From contig BGKB01000145.1 in NCBI GenBank assembly GCA_003116975.1, forward strand, positions 102,979 to 166,978: 64,000 bases of DNA, read 5' to 3'. The notes under the pieces were generated by a model, which had not been told where the DNA came from, made no database searches, and saw nothing but the letters and a program-made list of their open reading frames with translations. The position numbers were made by a program, and so were the translations under genes. This document shows, piece by piece, positions 42,494 to 52,730 of the stretch (its first letter is position 1; each line of letters starts with the position of its first letter). Origin of the DNA: Aurantiochytrium sp. KH105 (Eukaryota > Sar > Bigyra > Thraustochytrida > Thraustochytriidae).

Positions 42494-43074
42494 CGTCACG
42501 ATCTCGCGGTCAGCCCTCCGTGTCCTCGCCCTCCGGCTCCCGTTTCGGCTCTGCCGCACGGGGCTCCTTGCGGGTCTGCCCGCGCGCAAACGGCCCGTAC
42601 GAAGCCGCTCTCGCGCTGAGGCTCAAGGTCCGCATGACTGAGGTCGCCATCCCACCCTCGTTTCTCGCGACGACCTTCCTCTCGCGGGCCGCCGCCGGCG
42701 CGGAGCTTCGATCCCGCGTCCGCGTCCGCGAGCGACGTACCTTGACGAGCGACATCATCGTGGGGTCTGCGCGCAGCGAGCGGGCTTGCGACTCGAGGAG
42801 AGTATCTGGCGGTCGTTCGGGGTCTGCGACTCGCAGCAGGACTCCACGCGAGCGAGCGAGCAAGCAGGAGCAAGATACTTTCGAGCCCAGTGCTTCCACG
42901 ACACGATAGATACCAAACCGTCCATAGCATTCGCGCGAGGCGCCCGCGCGGCGGCACCGGACCCGCGAGCGCGAGGCTCTCGACCGGCTGGCCCTGCCGC
43001 CGAGCCTTTCGGAGGAGCTTCGCGCGCTCGAGGCCCGACAGGAGAGAAGTTGAAGACCGGACGAGGAAAAGAGC

Positions 43075-44113
43075 ATGGCGCAGGAAAGCGCACGGAGACC
43101 TCGCGTGCTTGTGGGAGCCTGCGGGTCAGTAGCTGTCGTCAAGGTTCCGGAGATCGTCTCGCGGCTCGTAAAGGAACATGACGCTGATGTAAGTGGTGTC
43201 TTTTCGCATCGACTTTGCTTGCTTGCGTGCGTGCGTGCGATCCAGAGGGTGCTTTTGCCGCGACTGACTGACCGACTGACTGACTGACGAACGAAAGCAT
43301 TTGCGTTTGTTGACGGCCAAAGGTACGCGTCGTGTGGACAGGGAATGCCTGCCGGTTTGACGAGGCTGCCGCCAATTACAACGCAGAAACAAAGGCAAGT
43401 CTCAAGGATTTAATCTCTAGCGGCAAGGTCCAATCGCTCGTTGACGATGACGAGTGGAACTACAAACACGTCGGCAAAGACCCTGTCGTTCACATTGAGG
43501 TACGTGCGATGTGGACCCAAACGATAACAAAGGGCTAGTGTTGCTTGCATACCTTCTCTTCTTCATCCTCTTCCTTCTTTGCGCGTCGCTCGCAACAATC
43601 GTGGACGACTGACTCGGGCAGACGCAAACTAACTTTGCTTGGCTCTCCAGTTGCGAAAATGGGCAGACGTTTTCCTCATCGCACCGCTTTCAGCAAACTC
43701 GCTTGCAAAAATTTCGCATGGGCTCTGCGACAATCTTTTGACGAGCGTGGCGCGCGCTTGGGACTACAGCAAACCGATGCTCGTTGCACCTGCCATGAAC
43801 ACATTTATGTGGGACCATCCGCTCACAAGCGAGCAACTCGGAAAATTGAGGTCCTTTGGCGCGGGTGTCGTGAGCCCCGTCAGCAAGACTCTTGCCTGCG
43901 GCGATACTGGTACGTGATTTCTCTCCTTCTTTCTTTTTCCTCTGGAATGTTTTGCACGCGCTTGTCGCGATTCATTTTTTTTCTCTCCAAAATCCTTCCG
44001 ATCTAACTCGTTCTTTCTTTCGCGCTTCTATCTGCGTGTGTCTCGCTTAAGCAGGCTCTGGCGCTTTGGCTCCGGTGGATCAAATTCTTGCTGCGGTCAA
44101 GGAGAGCCTCTGA
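43075..44113 (+). CDS. PPCDC: phosphopantothenoylcysteine decarboxylase (four exons)
   Basis: Exons 43075-43188, 43323-43499, 43651-43909 and 44055-44113 encode 202 residues, the same size class as animal PPCDC. Introns start GTAAGT, GTACGT and GTACGT and end AAG, CAG and CAG. This FMN enzyme decarboxylates 4'-phosphopantothenoylcysteine in coenzyme A synthesis. Key features are the opening RPRVLVGACGSVAVVK, the active-site His in LAKISHGLCDNLLT (about residue 120), the PAMNTFMWDHP motif (144 on) and the catalytic Cys in LACGDTGSGA (about 180), split across exons 3 and 4. It shares a divergent promoter region with the BAP31-like gene. Confidence 0.95.
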
Positions 44114-44771
44114 TGTTTAGAGTTTAGCTTTGTTGACGAATTACCGTTTTTTCATTGTGCAAGTCACCCCAAATTCTGCGATTCTTTGTACTACCAGCCT
44201 GCATACGGCCGCGCGACATGCGCAAGCTGGAGCATACGCTCTGTCTCTGCTGCCACTTTTACGTAGACATGCTCTCGTACTGGCGCAGATTTTACATCCA
44301 TCCTCGCGTTTTCAATCACTAGGCCTACCTATTTTCATTGCCTTCTCTTTTGTTCCTTTTTTTTTTTTTTACTACTAGAATTAATTAAGAGCCTGAGGGG
44401 CCCCAGAATCTATCGCGATAGCCGCCGCTGCCTCGAGCAGCCAAACCTTGACAAACAAAGTCGAGCCCGCATCCGCTGTCCGTCCGCGCGCCGGCAGAGC
44501 ACGCGTGGGCCCCGAGACGCACCGCGGCGGCCGTCCGTCTGCCGTCCGCGCACGCGCCGAGACGCGCGTTGCCCGAGACCGCGGCGCTTCTCCCGCCCGC
44601 TCAAAGCGGCGAGAGACCGCGGTGGACGTTGCGCCACGTGGACGCAGCCGCTGTAAAGCTCGGCGACGCGCGCGCGCGCGCGCGCCCAGATACGAGAGAA
44701 GGAGCAGCTTTGCGGCGTGACGCAAGAGCAGACCGCGCACCTCAGACAGCGACGTGCAGAAAGACGCAACG
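44114..44771. other. intergenic between PPCDC and Sec13
   Basis: Holds a T-rich run (44357-44371), a TTAATTAA octamer (44381-44388) and, from 44460 to 44690, GC-rich DNA with a CGCGCGCG run (44668-44686). It probably carries the PPCDC 3' end and the Sec13 promoter and leader. No gene seen. Confidence 0.5.
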
Positions 44772-46307
44772 ATGGCGACCCCACTCCTCGACATTGATAC
44801 CCAGCATGTGGAGATGATCCATGATGCGCAGCTCGACTACTACGCCAAGCGATTGGCGACGTGCTCTTCGGACAGCACAATCAAGGTGTATGATATCCAA
44901 GGCGACCAGCAGTACCACTACCTGGCGGATCTCAAGGGCCACGATGGCCCCGTGTGGGAGGTGGAGTGGGCGCACCCCAAGTTTGGCGTGGTCCTTGCCT
45001 CGTGCTCTTTTGATGGCAAGACCATTGTCCATCGCGAACAACCTGCTGGTCAGTGGCAGCACATTTACACGTACCCGGAAAGCACGGCTTCGATGAACTC
45101 GCTGGCATGGGCGCCGCACGAGTATGACCTTTGCCTGGCGTGCGTGAGCTCGGACGGCAAGCTCATCATTCTGCGGCACTCGGAGAACGACCGCTGGGTC
45201 GCTCACGATCACGAAGTGCCAAGCCGACTTGGCCTCAACGCCGTCTCCTGGGCGCCCTACGGCGCGAGCTCTTCCAAGGAGCGCAGACTCGTCACTGGCG
45301 GTTGTGATAATCTTGTGCGCATTTGGGTCTTCGACGAGAAGATGCAGGGCCACGAGGAGGAGGTCCTCCAGGAGGACATGCACACTGACTGGGTTCGTGA
45401 TGTCGCCTGGGCTCCTAGCATTGGCCTCCCTTGCAACACAATTGCTAGCTGCTCTGAGGATGGCAAGGTTGTCGTCTGGACGCAGAGTGAAAGCGGCGCG
45501 CCGTGGAAGCCTTGCGTTGTCCGCGAGCCCTCGGACACGCCTGCCTGGCGGGTTTCGTGGTCTATGACCGGTAGTGTGCTGGCGATCTCATCAGGAGATT
45601 CCGAGGTCACCCTTTGGAAGGAGGCTGCCGATGGCGAATGGGTGCAGATCAGCAACCTCAATGAGGCTGCTGCTGCACCGCAAGCCTCGTTGGATGCCTA
45701 CGAGCAGCGTCCCGAAGATCTTTCTCAGCAGCAGCAGCAGCAACCTCAGCAGCCGGAGCTCTCCCAGCAGCAAACCCAGCAGCCGCAGCAGCCGCAGCAG
45801 CCGCAGCAGCAGCAGCAGCCTCAGCAGCAGTCCCAACAGCAGCCTCAACAGCAACAGCAGCAGCCGATGTCTCAGTCTGGTGGCTATGCGCCGCAGGGAC
45901 AGAACTATCAGTCGTCGCAACCCGGCCAAATGATGGCTCCTTCATCGCAGCAGGGCCAGATGCCCAACTATAGCAACCAGTACGCTCAGCAGGGCAACCA
46001 GGGCATGTACCAGCAGCAACCTCCCCCTTCGCAGCAAATGCCGCAGCAACAGCAGAGCCAGCCCCCACTACCCTCGCAGCCCGCGCAGCCTCCCATGGGA
46101 GGTCAGCCTGGCTACGGCCAGCCTCCGCCGCCCATGGGTGGTCAGGGAGGTTATGGTCAAGCGCCACCGCCCATGGGCGGCCAGGGTGGCTACGGACAAA
46201 CTCCTCCTCCACCTGCTGGCGGCATGGGCGGCCAGCAGCCCTACGGCTCATACCAGCAAGGTCCTCCTCCTCCTGGTGGTAACATGTACGGCGGCTACCA
46301 CCAGTAG
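44772..46307 (+). CDS. SEC13: Sec13 COPII/nuclear-pore WD40 protein with long Q/P/G-rich tail
   Basis: ATG at 44772 gives 511 residues in one exon. Residues 1 to about 300 are a complete Sec13 beta-propeller: [81 protein letters not shown] and [15 protein letters not shown]. Sec13 forms the COPII coat with Sec31 and the Y-complex of the nuclear pore. Most Sec13 proteins end near residue 300-320. Here about 200 more residues follow: Gln/Pro runs (about 315-370), then Gln/Ser/Met/Tyr sequence and Gly-Gly-Gln-Gly-Gly-Tyr-Gly-Gln-type repeats with Pro triplets, ending [10 protein letters not shown]. Such composition resembles prion-like or Sec31-like proline-rich regions. No stop or splice site separates tail from propeller. 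Confidence 0.95.
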   Translation: MATPLLDIDTQHVEMIHDAQLDYYAKRLATCSSDSTIKVYDIQGDQQYHYLADLKGHDGPVWEVEWAHPKFGVVLASCSFDGKTIVHREQPAGQWQHIYTYPESTASMNSLAWAPHEYDLCLACVSSDGKLIILRHSENDRWVAHDHEVPSRLGLNAVSWAPYGASSSKERRLVTGGCDNLVRIWVFDEKMQGHEEEVLQEDMHTDWVRDVAWAPSIGLPCNTIASCSEDGKVVVWTQSESGAPWKPCVVREPSDTPAWRVSWSMTGSVLAISSGDSEVTLWKEAADGEWVQISNLNEAAAAPQASLDAYEQRPEDLSQQQQQQPQQPELSQQQTQQPQQPQQPQQQQQPQQQSQQQPQQQQQQPMSQSGGYAPQGQNYQSSQPGQMMAPSSQQGQMPNYSNQYAQQGNQGMYQQQPPPSQQMPQQQQSQPPLPSQPAQPPMGGQPGYGQPPPPMGGQGGYGQAPPPMGGQGGYGQTPPPPAGGMGGQQPYGSYQQGPPPPGGNMYGGYHQ

Positions 46308-46456
46308 TAACGACACAAGCTCACAGACAAAAACAAAATACATCTTTGGCCCGCAGGCGCTCGTTCTTTTATATAGTCATCGTCCACCCACTTTTCCTCG
46401 TTCGAGCTTGTCGAGCTTGCACAGTTTTGCGCCAAGCATTGCGCAATTTGCCCGCT

Positions 46457-48103
46457 TCAAAGAGCCTCTCGACTTGCTGCAATCATGCATTGCGCAGCAA
46501 CCTCCTTGATGTGTGCCTCGCTCTGCTGCAGATGCAAGACAAGACTTTCAAGCCGCTTGAGCTCCTTGGCATTTCGCCGTGAAGTGAGCTTTTCGCGACC
46601 AGCGCTCAGCGCCGAGTCCGAAAGTGCGCCATTGTCTTCATCTTCGTCCTCGTTTGCGTCCTTGTCCTCTTCCTTGTTGCCAAAGGAGACCTCTTTTGCT
46701 CGTCGTGCGCGCCAATGCACTTGGCGCAAAGCCGGTCCGCGACGCGCCTTTGTTTGTAGTCGCTTTCCCGTCGCATTGCACTGACAGCCTGCACGCTGAT
46801 CGAGAAGCAAGGTTTCGACGTGCTCTCGCTGTCGCTCGGCAATCTTGGCATGCCTCTCGGCGCAGGACTGTGCACGCTCTGCATCAACCAGACGGTTTTG
46901 CAAGTCCTCGCATGTCCCTCGTGCTGCGCTAAGGGCAGACTCGAGCCCTACACACCGTGCACGTTCCGCTTCAAGAGCATCGGATTGTGGCGCATCAGCT
47001 CGTGGGTGCTGCGACGTGCGCGTGGAGTCCCCACGCAGTTGCTGCTCAAGGAGCTCTGCGTTTTCTGCGCGTAGATCGCTGAGGTTTTCACGAGCAAGTT
47101 CGAGCTCGAGACGGGTCTTCCGCAGTGCCACGTCTAGACTTGCAGCGTGCGCACGCTCCTGCTCTACGCTGTGCTCATGGCGCTCCGCGATTGTTGCAAG
47201 CTTGTCGAGATTTTCCAAAAGGCCGTCCTTGCTTGCCTCGGCTTCAGCAAGGCGCTCAGCCGCCAGTTCAAGGTCGATGCGAAGCTGTGCGTTTGTCGCC
47301 CGGAGCTCCTCAAGCTCGACCGAGTGATCGAGAGCAGATTTGGCAGCGGCTTGGGCCTGCTGCTCTTCCTCGAGCTCTTGGAGTTGTCTGACTTGGGCCT
47401 GCTCGAGCGCAACGAGCTTTGCGCGCCACTCGTCGCGCTCTTTGCGCAGTTGAGATTCCTTGCGTTTGGCCTGCCGGGTGATGCGGAGTTCGCGCTGGGC
47501 CCATTCGGCTTTTTTAGCTTTGTGATGCTTGCGCTCGCGCTCAAGCTCGCGCTTGAGTCGGATTGAAGACCGAGACGCTGACTCGTTGCCAGAATCTTGG
47601 TCATGATGATTTTGTTGCTGATGATGAAAATGTTGTTCGTACTGTTCTTGCTCTTCTCGCAGCCGCTGCTGCTCGGCACGCTGCTCATTGCGTTCGCGAC
47701 GCAGTCTCTCGAACATTGCGCGATAATGAGCGTCGAGCGGGCTGTTCCAGGTCGACTCGTGTGTCTCTTCATTGAGGAAATAGGTTTTTTTGGATGCCTG
47801 GTCGACGATTTCGACCCATGGCCACTCGAGCTCGGCGACAAGCGCCTCTTCGGCAATCCAGAAAAAGTCTTGATCGTGAGCAGGATCCATGCCGAGAAGC
47901 TGGGCATGCGCAACGACGGCTTCTTGCATGGCACGTGAAGATTCGCGTTGCTCCTCGGTCGGGATTTCGAGCGGAATCTTGCGCGGATCTGCAAATCTGT
48001 CAGCAGACTTTTCCAGCGACCGACGTCGAAGTGCTTCGAGCGAGTAGCTAGGAATTCCGCACTCGTCTGAGCTCGCGGCCATGCTTGCCTCGGCCATGCT
48101 CAT
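46457..48103 (-). CDS. CEP164-like WW-domain coiled-coil protein
   Basis: The chosen ATG at 48103 gives 548 residues; the frame is open upstream but the sequence there is leader-like (Leu/Ser/Cys). The start IPTEEQRESSRAMQEAVVAH, LLGMDPAHDQDFFWIAEEAL and the WW domain at about 92-123 (WVEIVDQASKKTYFLNEETH then ESTWNSPLD) match the N-terminal architecture of CEP164, the distal-appendage protein needed for basal-body docking and ciliogenesis. A continuous coiled coil rich in Glu/Arg/Gln runs from about 125 to the end. It is much shorter than animal CEP164 and has only one WW. Converges with Sec13, stops about 150 bases apart. Confidence 0.82.
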   Translation of the reverse strand: MSMAEASMAASSDECGIPSYSLEALRRRSLEKSADRFADPRKIPLEIPTEEQRESSRAMQEAVVAHAQLLGMDPAHDQDFFWIAEEALVAELEWPWVEIVDQASKKTYFLNEETHESTWNSPLDAHYRAMFERLRRERNEQRAEQQRLREEQEQYEQHFHHQQQNHHDQDSGNESASRSSIRLKRELERERKHHKAKKAEWAQRELRITRQAKRKESQLRKERDEWRAKLVALEQAQVRQLQELEEEQQAQAAAKSALDHSVELEELRATNAQLRIDLELAAERLAEAEASKDGLLENLDKLATIAERHEHSVEQERAHAASLDVALRKTRLELELARENLSDLRAENAELLEQQLRGDSTRTSQHPRADAPQSDALEAERARCVGLESALSAARGTCEDLQNRLVDAERAQSCAERHAKIAERQREHVETLLLDQRAGCQCNATGKRLQTKARRGPALRQVHWRARRAKEVSFGNKEEDKDANEDEDEDNGALSDSALSAGREKLTSRRNAKELKRLESLVLHLQQSEAHIKEVAAQCMIAASREAL

Positions 48104-48460
48104 TTCGCTGACCAGAAGTGAGTGTTTGGGATCACGCGGGCGAGAAACAGACGAGCAAGACTGCAACACAGCGCTCGGGGGATGCCAGCGCAGCGCAGCA
48201 CCGCGCGCGCAGCAGCAGCAGCCTCCCTCCCCGCGTGTGTCGTGATCTTTCCTTTGACTGCTGGCTGCCTGGCTGCCTGCCTGGGAACGAAAGACGACCA
48301 ATCTTCGCGTCAGAAAAAGTGTGTGCCCAAAGAAACAGAAAAAGAGAAAAAAGGAGGGTGTCGGTTGACCCAGGAGTTGATGAGCAGCAACGGAGAGATA
48401 TAGATAGAGAGAGAGAGGCAGGCGAGGCGAGGCGAGGTAAGAGGTAATCAAGGTCGTTCT

Positions 48461-49486
48461 CTAGAGAACGGCAAAGGTTGCAGAGACGGCAAAGTGGTCG
48501 CTGGGATAGATGCGCGCGTCGTCTGGATGAGGCTTGTTGGCACGGATCTCCGCGTCGGTGACCTGCAAGGGACCGCGGTAGAAAACGTAGTCGATGCACT
48601 CCTCGGGCGTCACGTCCTTGGTAGGGCACTCGTGGTTTTGATGGAAGGTCTTTTCGGGCTCGGCGCCGTGCGCGACCTTGTAAGCGCTACGAAAGCCGTA
48701 CTCGGCCACGAAGCTGTGCAATCGCTCGTGCGGCTGTGCGTTCATGTCGCCCATCATGATGACGGCGTCCTCGGGCTGCATGTTTTCGTCGCTTTCAAGC
48801 CAAATGAGAATCTTGAGGAACTCGCGTGTGCGCTGTTCTTGGCATCGTTGCAGCTGCTTGAGGTCCGAGCCTTGCGGCGTATCGGTCAAATGCGTATTGA
48901 CAACCCAGACGTTGCGGTAGTGCAGTCCGTCGGGTGAAAGCGGGACGCGAAGAAGTGTCTTTTGCGCGACGCGATAGGTGCCGCCAACGAGAAGCGGGCT
49001 GTGTGGCTGCGGCTGCAGGGTCTTGCGAGTGATTGTTGCGTTGCCGAAAAGCCAAACGGTGCCGAGAAGCACATAGACCAGGTGACCAAAGATGGGCATG
49101 TGAAAGAGCGTGGCACCGTCAAAAATGGACAGAAATCCTTCGAGAAAGGCATCGTTGAAAAGATGCCAGAGATCGCGCAAGAAAAGTCCGAGACGGCTCT
49201 CGAAGGCAAACGTGAAGACGCGGCCGACGAGGGGCGTCTGTGCGATGTACGAGGGCACGCAGACGTCTGACGTGACGAGGACGTCGTGTCTGTTGCCGTC
49301 CTTGCTGACCGCCTCGGCAAGGCGCTTCTCCTGTCCGCTCCATACTCCGCCGGTGGCCACCTCTTGCAAGCAGACCACGTCGTGGCCTCGCAAGGCGTCC
49401 TTGATGAGCTCTTCGCGCGCGTGGTGTCTGTCGAGCAGAAAGCGCGCGTTGAGCGTGAGCACCTTGAGCGTGGCGCTGTCTTCCAT
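48461..49486 (-). CDS. endonuclease/exonuclease/phosphatase (EEP) family, nSMase-like
   Basis: Single exon, 341 residues, ATG at 49486. EEP enzymes are Mg-dependent phosphodiesterases, including neutral sphingomyelinases, inositol phosphatases and AP nucleases. Catalytic motifs in order: TLNARFL (about 11-17), CLQEV with Glu42, NTHLTDTP, MMGDMNAQP, CIDYVFYRG and the terminal SDHFAVSATF. Between the second and third motifs a long hydrophobic stretch (SIFDGATLFHMPIFGHLVYV and on to TVWLFGN) could associate with or enter a membrane. That would fit a sphingomyelinase-like lipid substrate, but this is inference. The start is preceded by a CAAG/CGAG tract on the sense strand. Confidence 0.88.
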   Translation of the reverse strand: MEDSATLKVLTLNARFLLDRHHAREELIKDALRGHDVVCLQEVATGGVWSGQEKRLAEAVSKDGNRHDVLVTSDVCVPSYIAQTPLVGRVFTFAFESRLGLFLRDLWHLFNDAFLEGFLSIFDGATLFHMPIFGHLVYVLLGTVWLFGNATITRKTLQPQPHSPLLVGGTYRVAQKTLLRVPLSPDGLHYRNVWVVNTHLTDTPQGSDLKQLQRCQEQRTREFLKILIWLESDENMQPEDAVIMMGDMNAQPHERLHSFVAEYGFRSAYKVAHGAEPEKTFHQNHECPTKDVTPEECIDYVFYRGPLQVTDAEIRANKPHPDDARIYPSDHFAVSATFAVL

Positions 49487-49517
49487 GGTGATCGTGGGCT
49501 GCGTTTAGGGGTTTGCG

Positions 49518-49552
49518 CTCTTGCTCGCTTGCTTGCTTGCTCGCTTGCTTGT
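49518..49552 (-). repeat. CAAG/CGAG tract upstream of the EEP gene
   Basis: Imperfect CTTG/CTCG units on the plus strand, read as CAAG/CGAG on the sense strand, about 32-66 bases before the EEP start codon. Confidence 0.85.
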
Positions 49553-51296
49553 CTGCACAACACAACTCCAGCCACCACGCCGGCGAATACGGACGAAGGT
49601 CGCTACAGCCAGCTCGCCTGCGTCGCGCGAGCGAGCGAGCGAGCGACTGAGCTCCCTTGCCTCGCGCACTCGATCGGTCAGGTGACAGACTGATCGATGT
49701 GCTTTTGCCTGATTGCGCACGTGCCGCGTGCTCCGTCACCTTGGATCTCGCTCCTCGCCGCCTCGCGCTCCGCCCCGCCGCGAGCGCGTCCTCGCGCGGC
49801 GGCGTCCTCCGCCCTCGCTCGCTCCCTCCCTCTCGCGGCCGTCCGGCTCGCCCTCGCGGCGTCGGCGGGCGCGCTGCAGGCGGGCGGGTCGTCGGGAGCT
49901 CGGTCGGGACTGGATGCGATGCGGATGCGATGGTGGCGAGGACGAGGCGGGGTCGGGTTGAGAGCTGGGAGAAAACGCAAGATAGCGGCAGCTCGCAACC
50001 TAGCCAAGCCAGACCAGACCAAATCGAATCAGAGCAGAGCAGAGCACGCAACAGCGAGAGCTCGCTTCGACTTCGTTCACTTTGCTTTGCTTTGCTTTGC
50101 TTTGCTTTGCTCTGATCTGATTTGCTTTGCTTTGCTTTGCTTTGCTTTGCTTTGCTGTGCTTTGCTTTGCGTGGCGTGGCGTGGCGAGGCGTGGCGTTGC
50201 GTGGGGTCGCTTCTTTCACTTCACTTCACTTCACGTCACTTCACTTCACTTCACTTCTCCTGGCCTCGCTGCACGATCAGTTCTGCGCAGCGACAGCGCG
50301 CAGCGGAGACGGCGAGGAGCGCAGCCAGCTGCAGGCAAGCAAGCAGCAGCCAGCCAGCCGCGCTCGCGCATGATGCCGACGCGGGCGGCTCGCGCGGCCT
50401 CGGAATCGAGCGGGCGAGTCCTCGCAACCCTTGCTTCCGCGCGTCCCTGGTCCCGGAAGAGGCGCGAAGTGTCCCAGCGCGACAAGGCCGGCCTTGCCTG
50501 GCACTGTCTGTGGCACCCCCAACAGCAGCCGGCCGGCGATTGCAACCCGGCCAAGGGGGATGCGATGAGCCCGGCCGCGCCAGGCTGCTGCGGCTGCTCC
50601 GAAAGCCGCCGTGCGCAGTGCGTACGTTCGAGGCGGCCAAGGGTCCGGCTCCGTGTCATCATCAGCACATACATACATCCACATCGTCAACATCTTGATC
50701 ATCGATGACAACGACGACAACAACAACGGCGTCGTCGTCCCTGCCGCCCTCGGCCACCATGGCCACCGGCCTTCGAGGCGCGGAGCTGGCGCGGGCGTCG
50801 CGGAGCTGAGCCGCGAGGGGGAAGGAAGGAAGCAAGCAAGCAAGCAAGCCCGAGGAGGCGGCCGGGTCAGGAGTGGCGGGGAGACCAAGCCAGCCAAGCA
50901 CGCAGACACAAGGGCGGGCGGCGCGTGCGGCACGTGCGGCACGTGCTCGTGCCAACCAACCTTGGGGCCGCACTGCAGTCGGTGCGGCAGCGGAGGCGAG
51001 GCGCAGCAAGGGCGCGACGAGAACGGGGCGGGCGCGGCGGCGAGACGCAGCGAGTTTGCGCAACGGCCGGGGTTGCGAGCGCTCGATGGTCCCGGCAGAT
51101 GGATGCAGAATACTTCCTTGCGATGGCCCCGAAGTGAAAGCGAATTCGAGCGAATGAGCAAATAAGCGACAAGCGTTGCAAACCTTGCGCAAAACGGAAA
51201 CGAGCCGGGCCTGCAGGCTAAAAGCCAGGCAGCTAGCCAGCAAGCGAGCGAGAGCGAGCGAGAGCAGGAGAGCGGGAAGAAAGTGCACAGAGGACG
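49553..51296. other. divergent intergenic region rich in simple repeats
   Basis: Holds GAGCGAGCGAGC (49628-49643), an interrupted (CTTTG)n array (about 50080-50170), GTGGC units (50171-50200), an (ACTTC)n array (about 50216-50257), GACAACGACGACAACAAC (50705-50727) and a (GCAA)n run (50828-50848). No recognisable gene on either strand. Promoters of the EEP gene and the AGMO-like gene should lie at the two ends. Confidence 0.55.
50080..50170 (+). repeat. interrupted (CTTTG)n array
   Basis: Same pentamer and orientation as the array at 6196-6300, broken by TCTGATCTGA near 50110-50120 and by one GTG near 50156. It is followed by GTGGC units and then by ACTTC pentamers (about 50216-50257). Confidence 0.93.
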
Positions 51297-52730
51297 ATGC
51301 TGGTCGAGGCGGCGAAGGCGATGCGCATCATGTTCTACGGCGTGGGGCCCCAGGAGATGGCGGAGCACGCGGAGGCGGAGCACGTGCCTGCATACCTGCT
51401 GCACGCAATCCCGCTCTTCGTCTTGATGATGGCGGCAGAGTTCCTGGTGGGCCTGGCGCAGGGCAAGGTGGTCTACCGCGTCAACGATACCATTGCCAGC
51501 GTGCTGCTGGGATCTCTGCAGACGCTCGTCGGATCGTGGTTCACATTTCTCAACGTTGCGGCTTATGCATTTATTTATGAACACTTGCACATCATCGAAG
51601 TCGACTCAGCAAGCTGGACGCTCTGGATTGCAGCGGTCCTCGGTGTGGAGCTTGGATATTACTGGCTGCATCGCACGGCGCACGAGTATCACGTGCTTTG
51701 GATCGGGCACTCCGTGCATCACAGTGGCGAGGACTATAATCTCGGCACGGCGTTGCGCCAAGGCGTGCTGCAGTCGGCATACGGGTTCATCTTTATGCTT
51801 CCTGTGGCGCTCTATGTACCGCCACTTATTTTCGCACATCACAAAGCGCTCAATACCTTGTTTCAGTTCTGGATCCACACCACGGTTGTTGGCTCGCTAG
51901 GGCCTATTGAGTACATTTTCAACACGCCGTCGCACCATCGCATGCATCACCGACCCCCAGGCAACTGCAACTATGGCGGCGTGCTCATTATTTATGACCG
52001 TTTGTTTGGGACCTTTGTCCCTGAGGACGAGCAAAAAGATACATACGGACTTGCGAAGCAATACACGACCTTTGACCCGGTCTGGGCCAATGTGGAGCAC
52101 GGTCGACGCATGCTCGCAAACATTGGGCGGAACAAGGTACACGACTGGCGGTTCTACCTTTCGCTGCTCACGAAGCGCCGTGTCAAGCACAAGATGGTCG
52201 TTCGTCCGCTCGAGATCCTGAAACCCATTCCAACGTCGAAACGCTCGTTGTGGGGGCCTGCACGCCCTAACACGCGCACTCGTCTTGATGGCGATGCTTC
52301 GACAAGATCCTTTACCTTTAAGCTGTACGTGGCGTATCTCTTGGTGGGTGCTATGCTCTTAACGGTCGTGACATTGTCGCTCGAGTCGGAGTTTGACTGG
52401 CTCGAGATTATGTGCGCACAGCTCCTGGGTTTTGCCAATTTTGGCATCCTCGGTCGTCTTCTCGACGGTCTTACACCTCTGACTACGAACCTGAACACGG
52501 GCCGTGTGCTCGTACTGCTCTGCATTACGAGCTGGCTGCGCACGATGTCTTTGCGCGACCACCGCTTCGACAAGATACTCGAGTACGCGCAGTACTTTGC
52601 GGCCCTCGACGCCTTGTTTTGGTTCATCACGGTGCGGCTCGCTGCGCGGGAGGCCTCATTTAACAAAGATGTGGTGGTCGTCGCCGTTGGCTCAGCAAGC
52701 GAGAGCGATATCAAGTCCAAGTCCATCTAA
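51297..52730 (+). CDS. alkylglycerol-monooxygenase-like fatty-acid hydroxylase family protein
   Basis: Single exon, 477 residues, ATG at 51297. AGMO is an ER, tetrahydrobiopterin-dependent enzyme that cleaves the ether bond of alkylglycerols. The histidine boxes are HRTAH (about 124), HSVHHSGEDYN (about 138) and TPSHHRMHH (about 211-218), followed by GGVLIIYDRLFGTFVPE, the spacing and wording of AGMO/TMEM195 rather than sterol desaturases. Hydrophobic segments flank the boxes (AIPLFVLMMAAEFLVGL, FIFMLPVALYVPPLIFAH). A second hydrophobic region fills the C-terminal third (LYVAYLLVGAMLLTVVTLSL and beyond), as in AGMO. Whether the substrate is an ether lipid cannot be read directly. Confidence 0.9.
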   Translation: MLVEAAKAMRIMFYGVGPQEMAEHAEAEHVPAYLLHAIPLFVLMMAAEFLVGLAQGKVVYRVNDTIASVLLGSLQTLVGSWFTFLNVAAYAFIYEHLHIIEVDSASWTLWIAAVLGVELGYYWLHRTAHEYHVLWIGHSVHHSGEDYNLGTALRQGVLQSAYGFIFMLPVALYVPPLIFAHHKALNTLFQFWIHTTVVGSLGPIEYIFNTPSHHRMHHRPPGNCNYGGVLIIYDRLFGTFVPEDEQKDTYGLAKQYTTFDPVWANVEHGRRMLANIGRNKVHDWRFYLSLLTKRRVKHKMVVRPLEILKPIPTSKRSLWGPARPNTRTRLDGDASTRSFTFKLYVAYLLVGAMLLTVVTLSLESEFDWLEIMCAQLLGFANFGILGRLLDGLTPLTTNLNTGRVLVLLCITSWLRTMSLRDHRFDKILEYAQYFAALDALFWFITVRLAAREASFNKDVVVVAVGSASESDIKSKSI

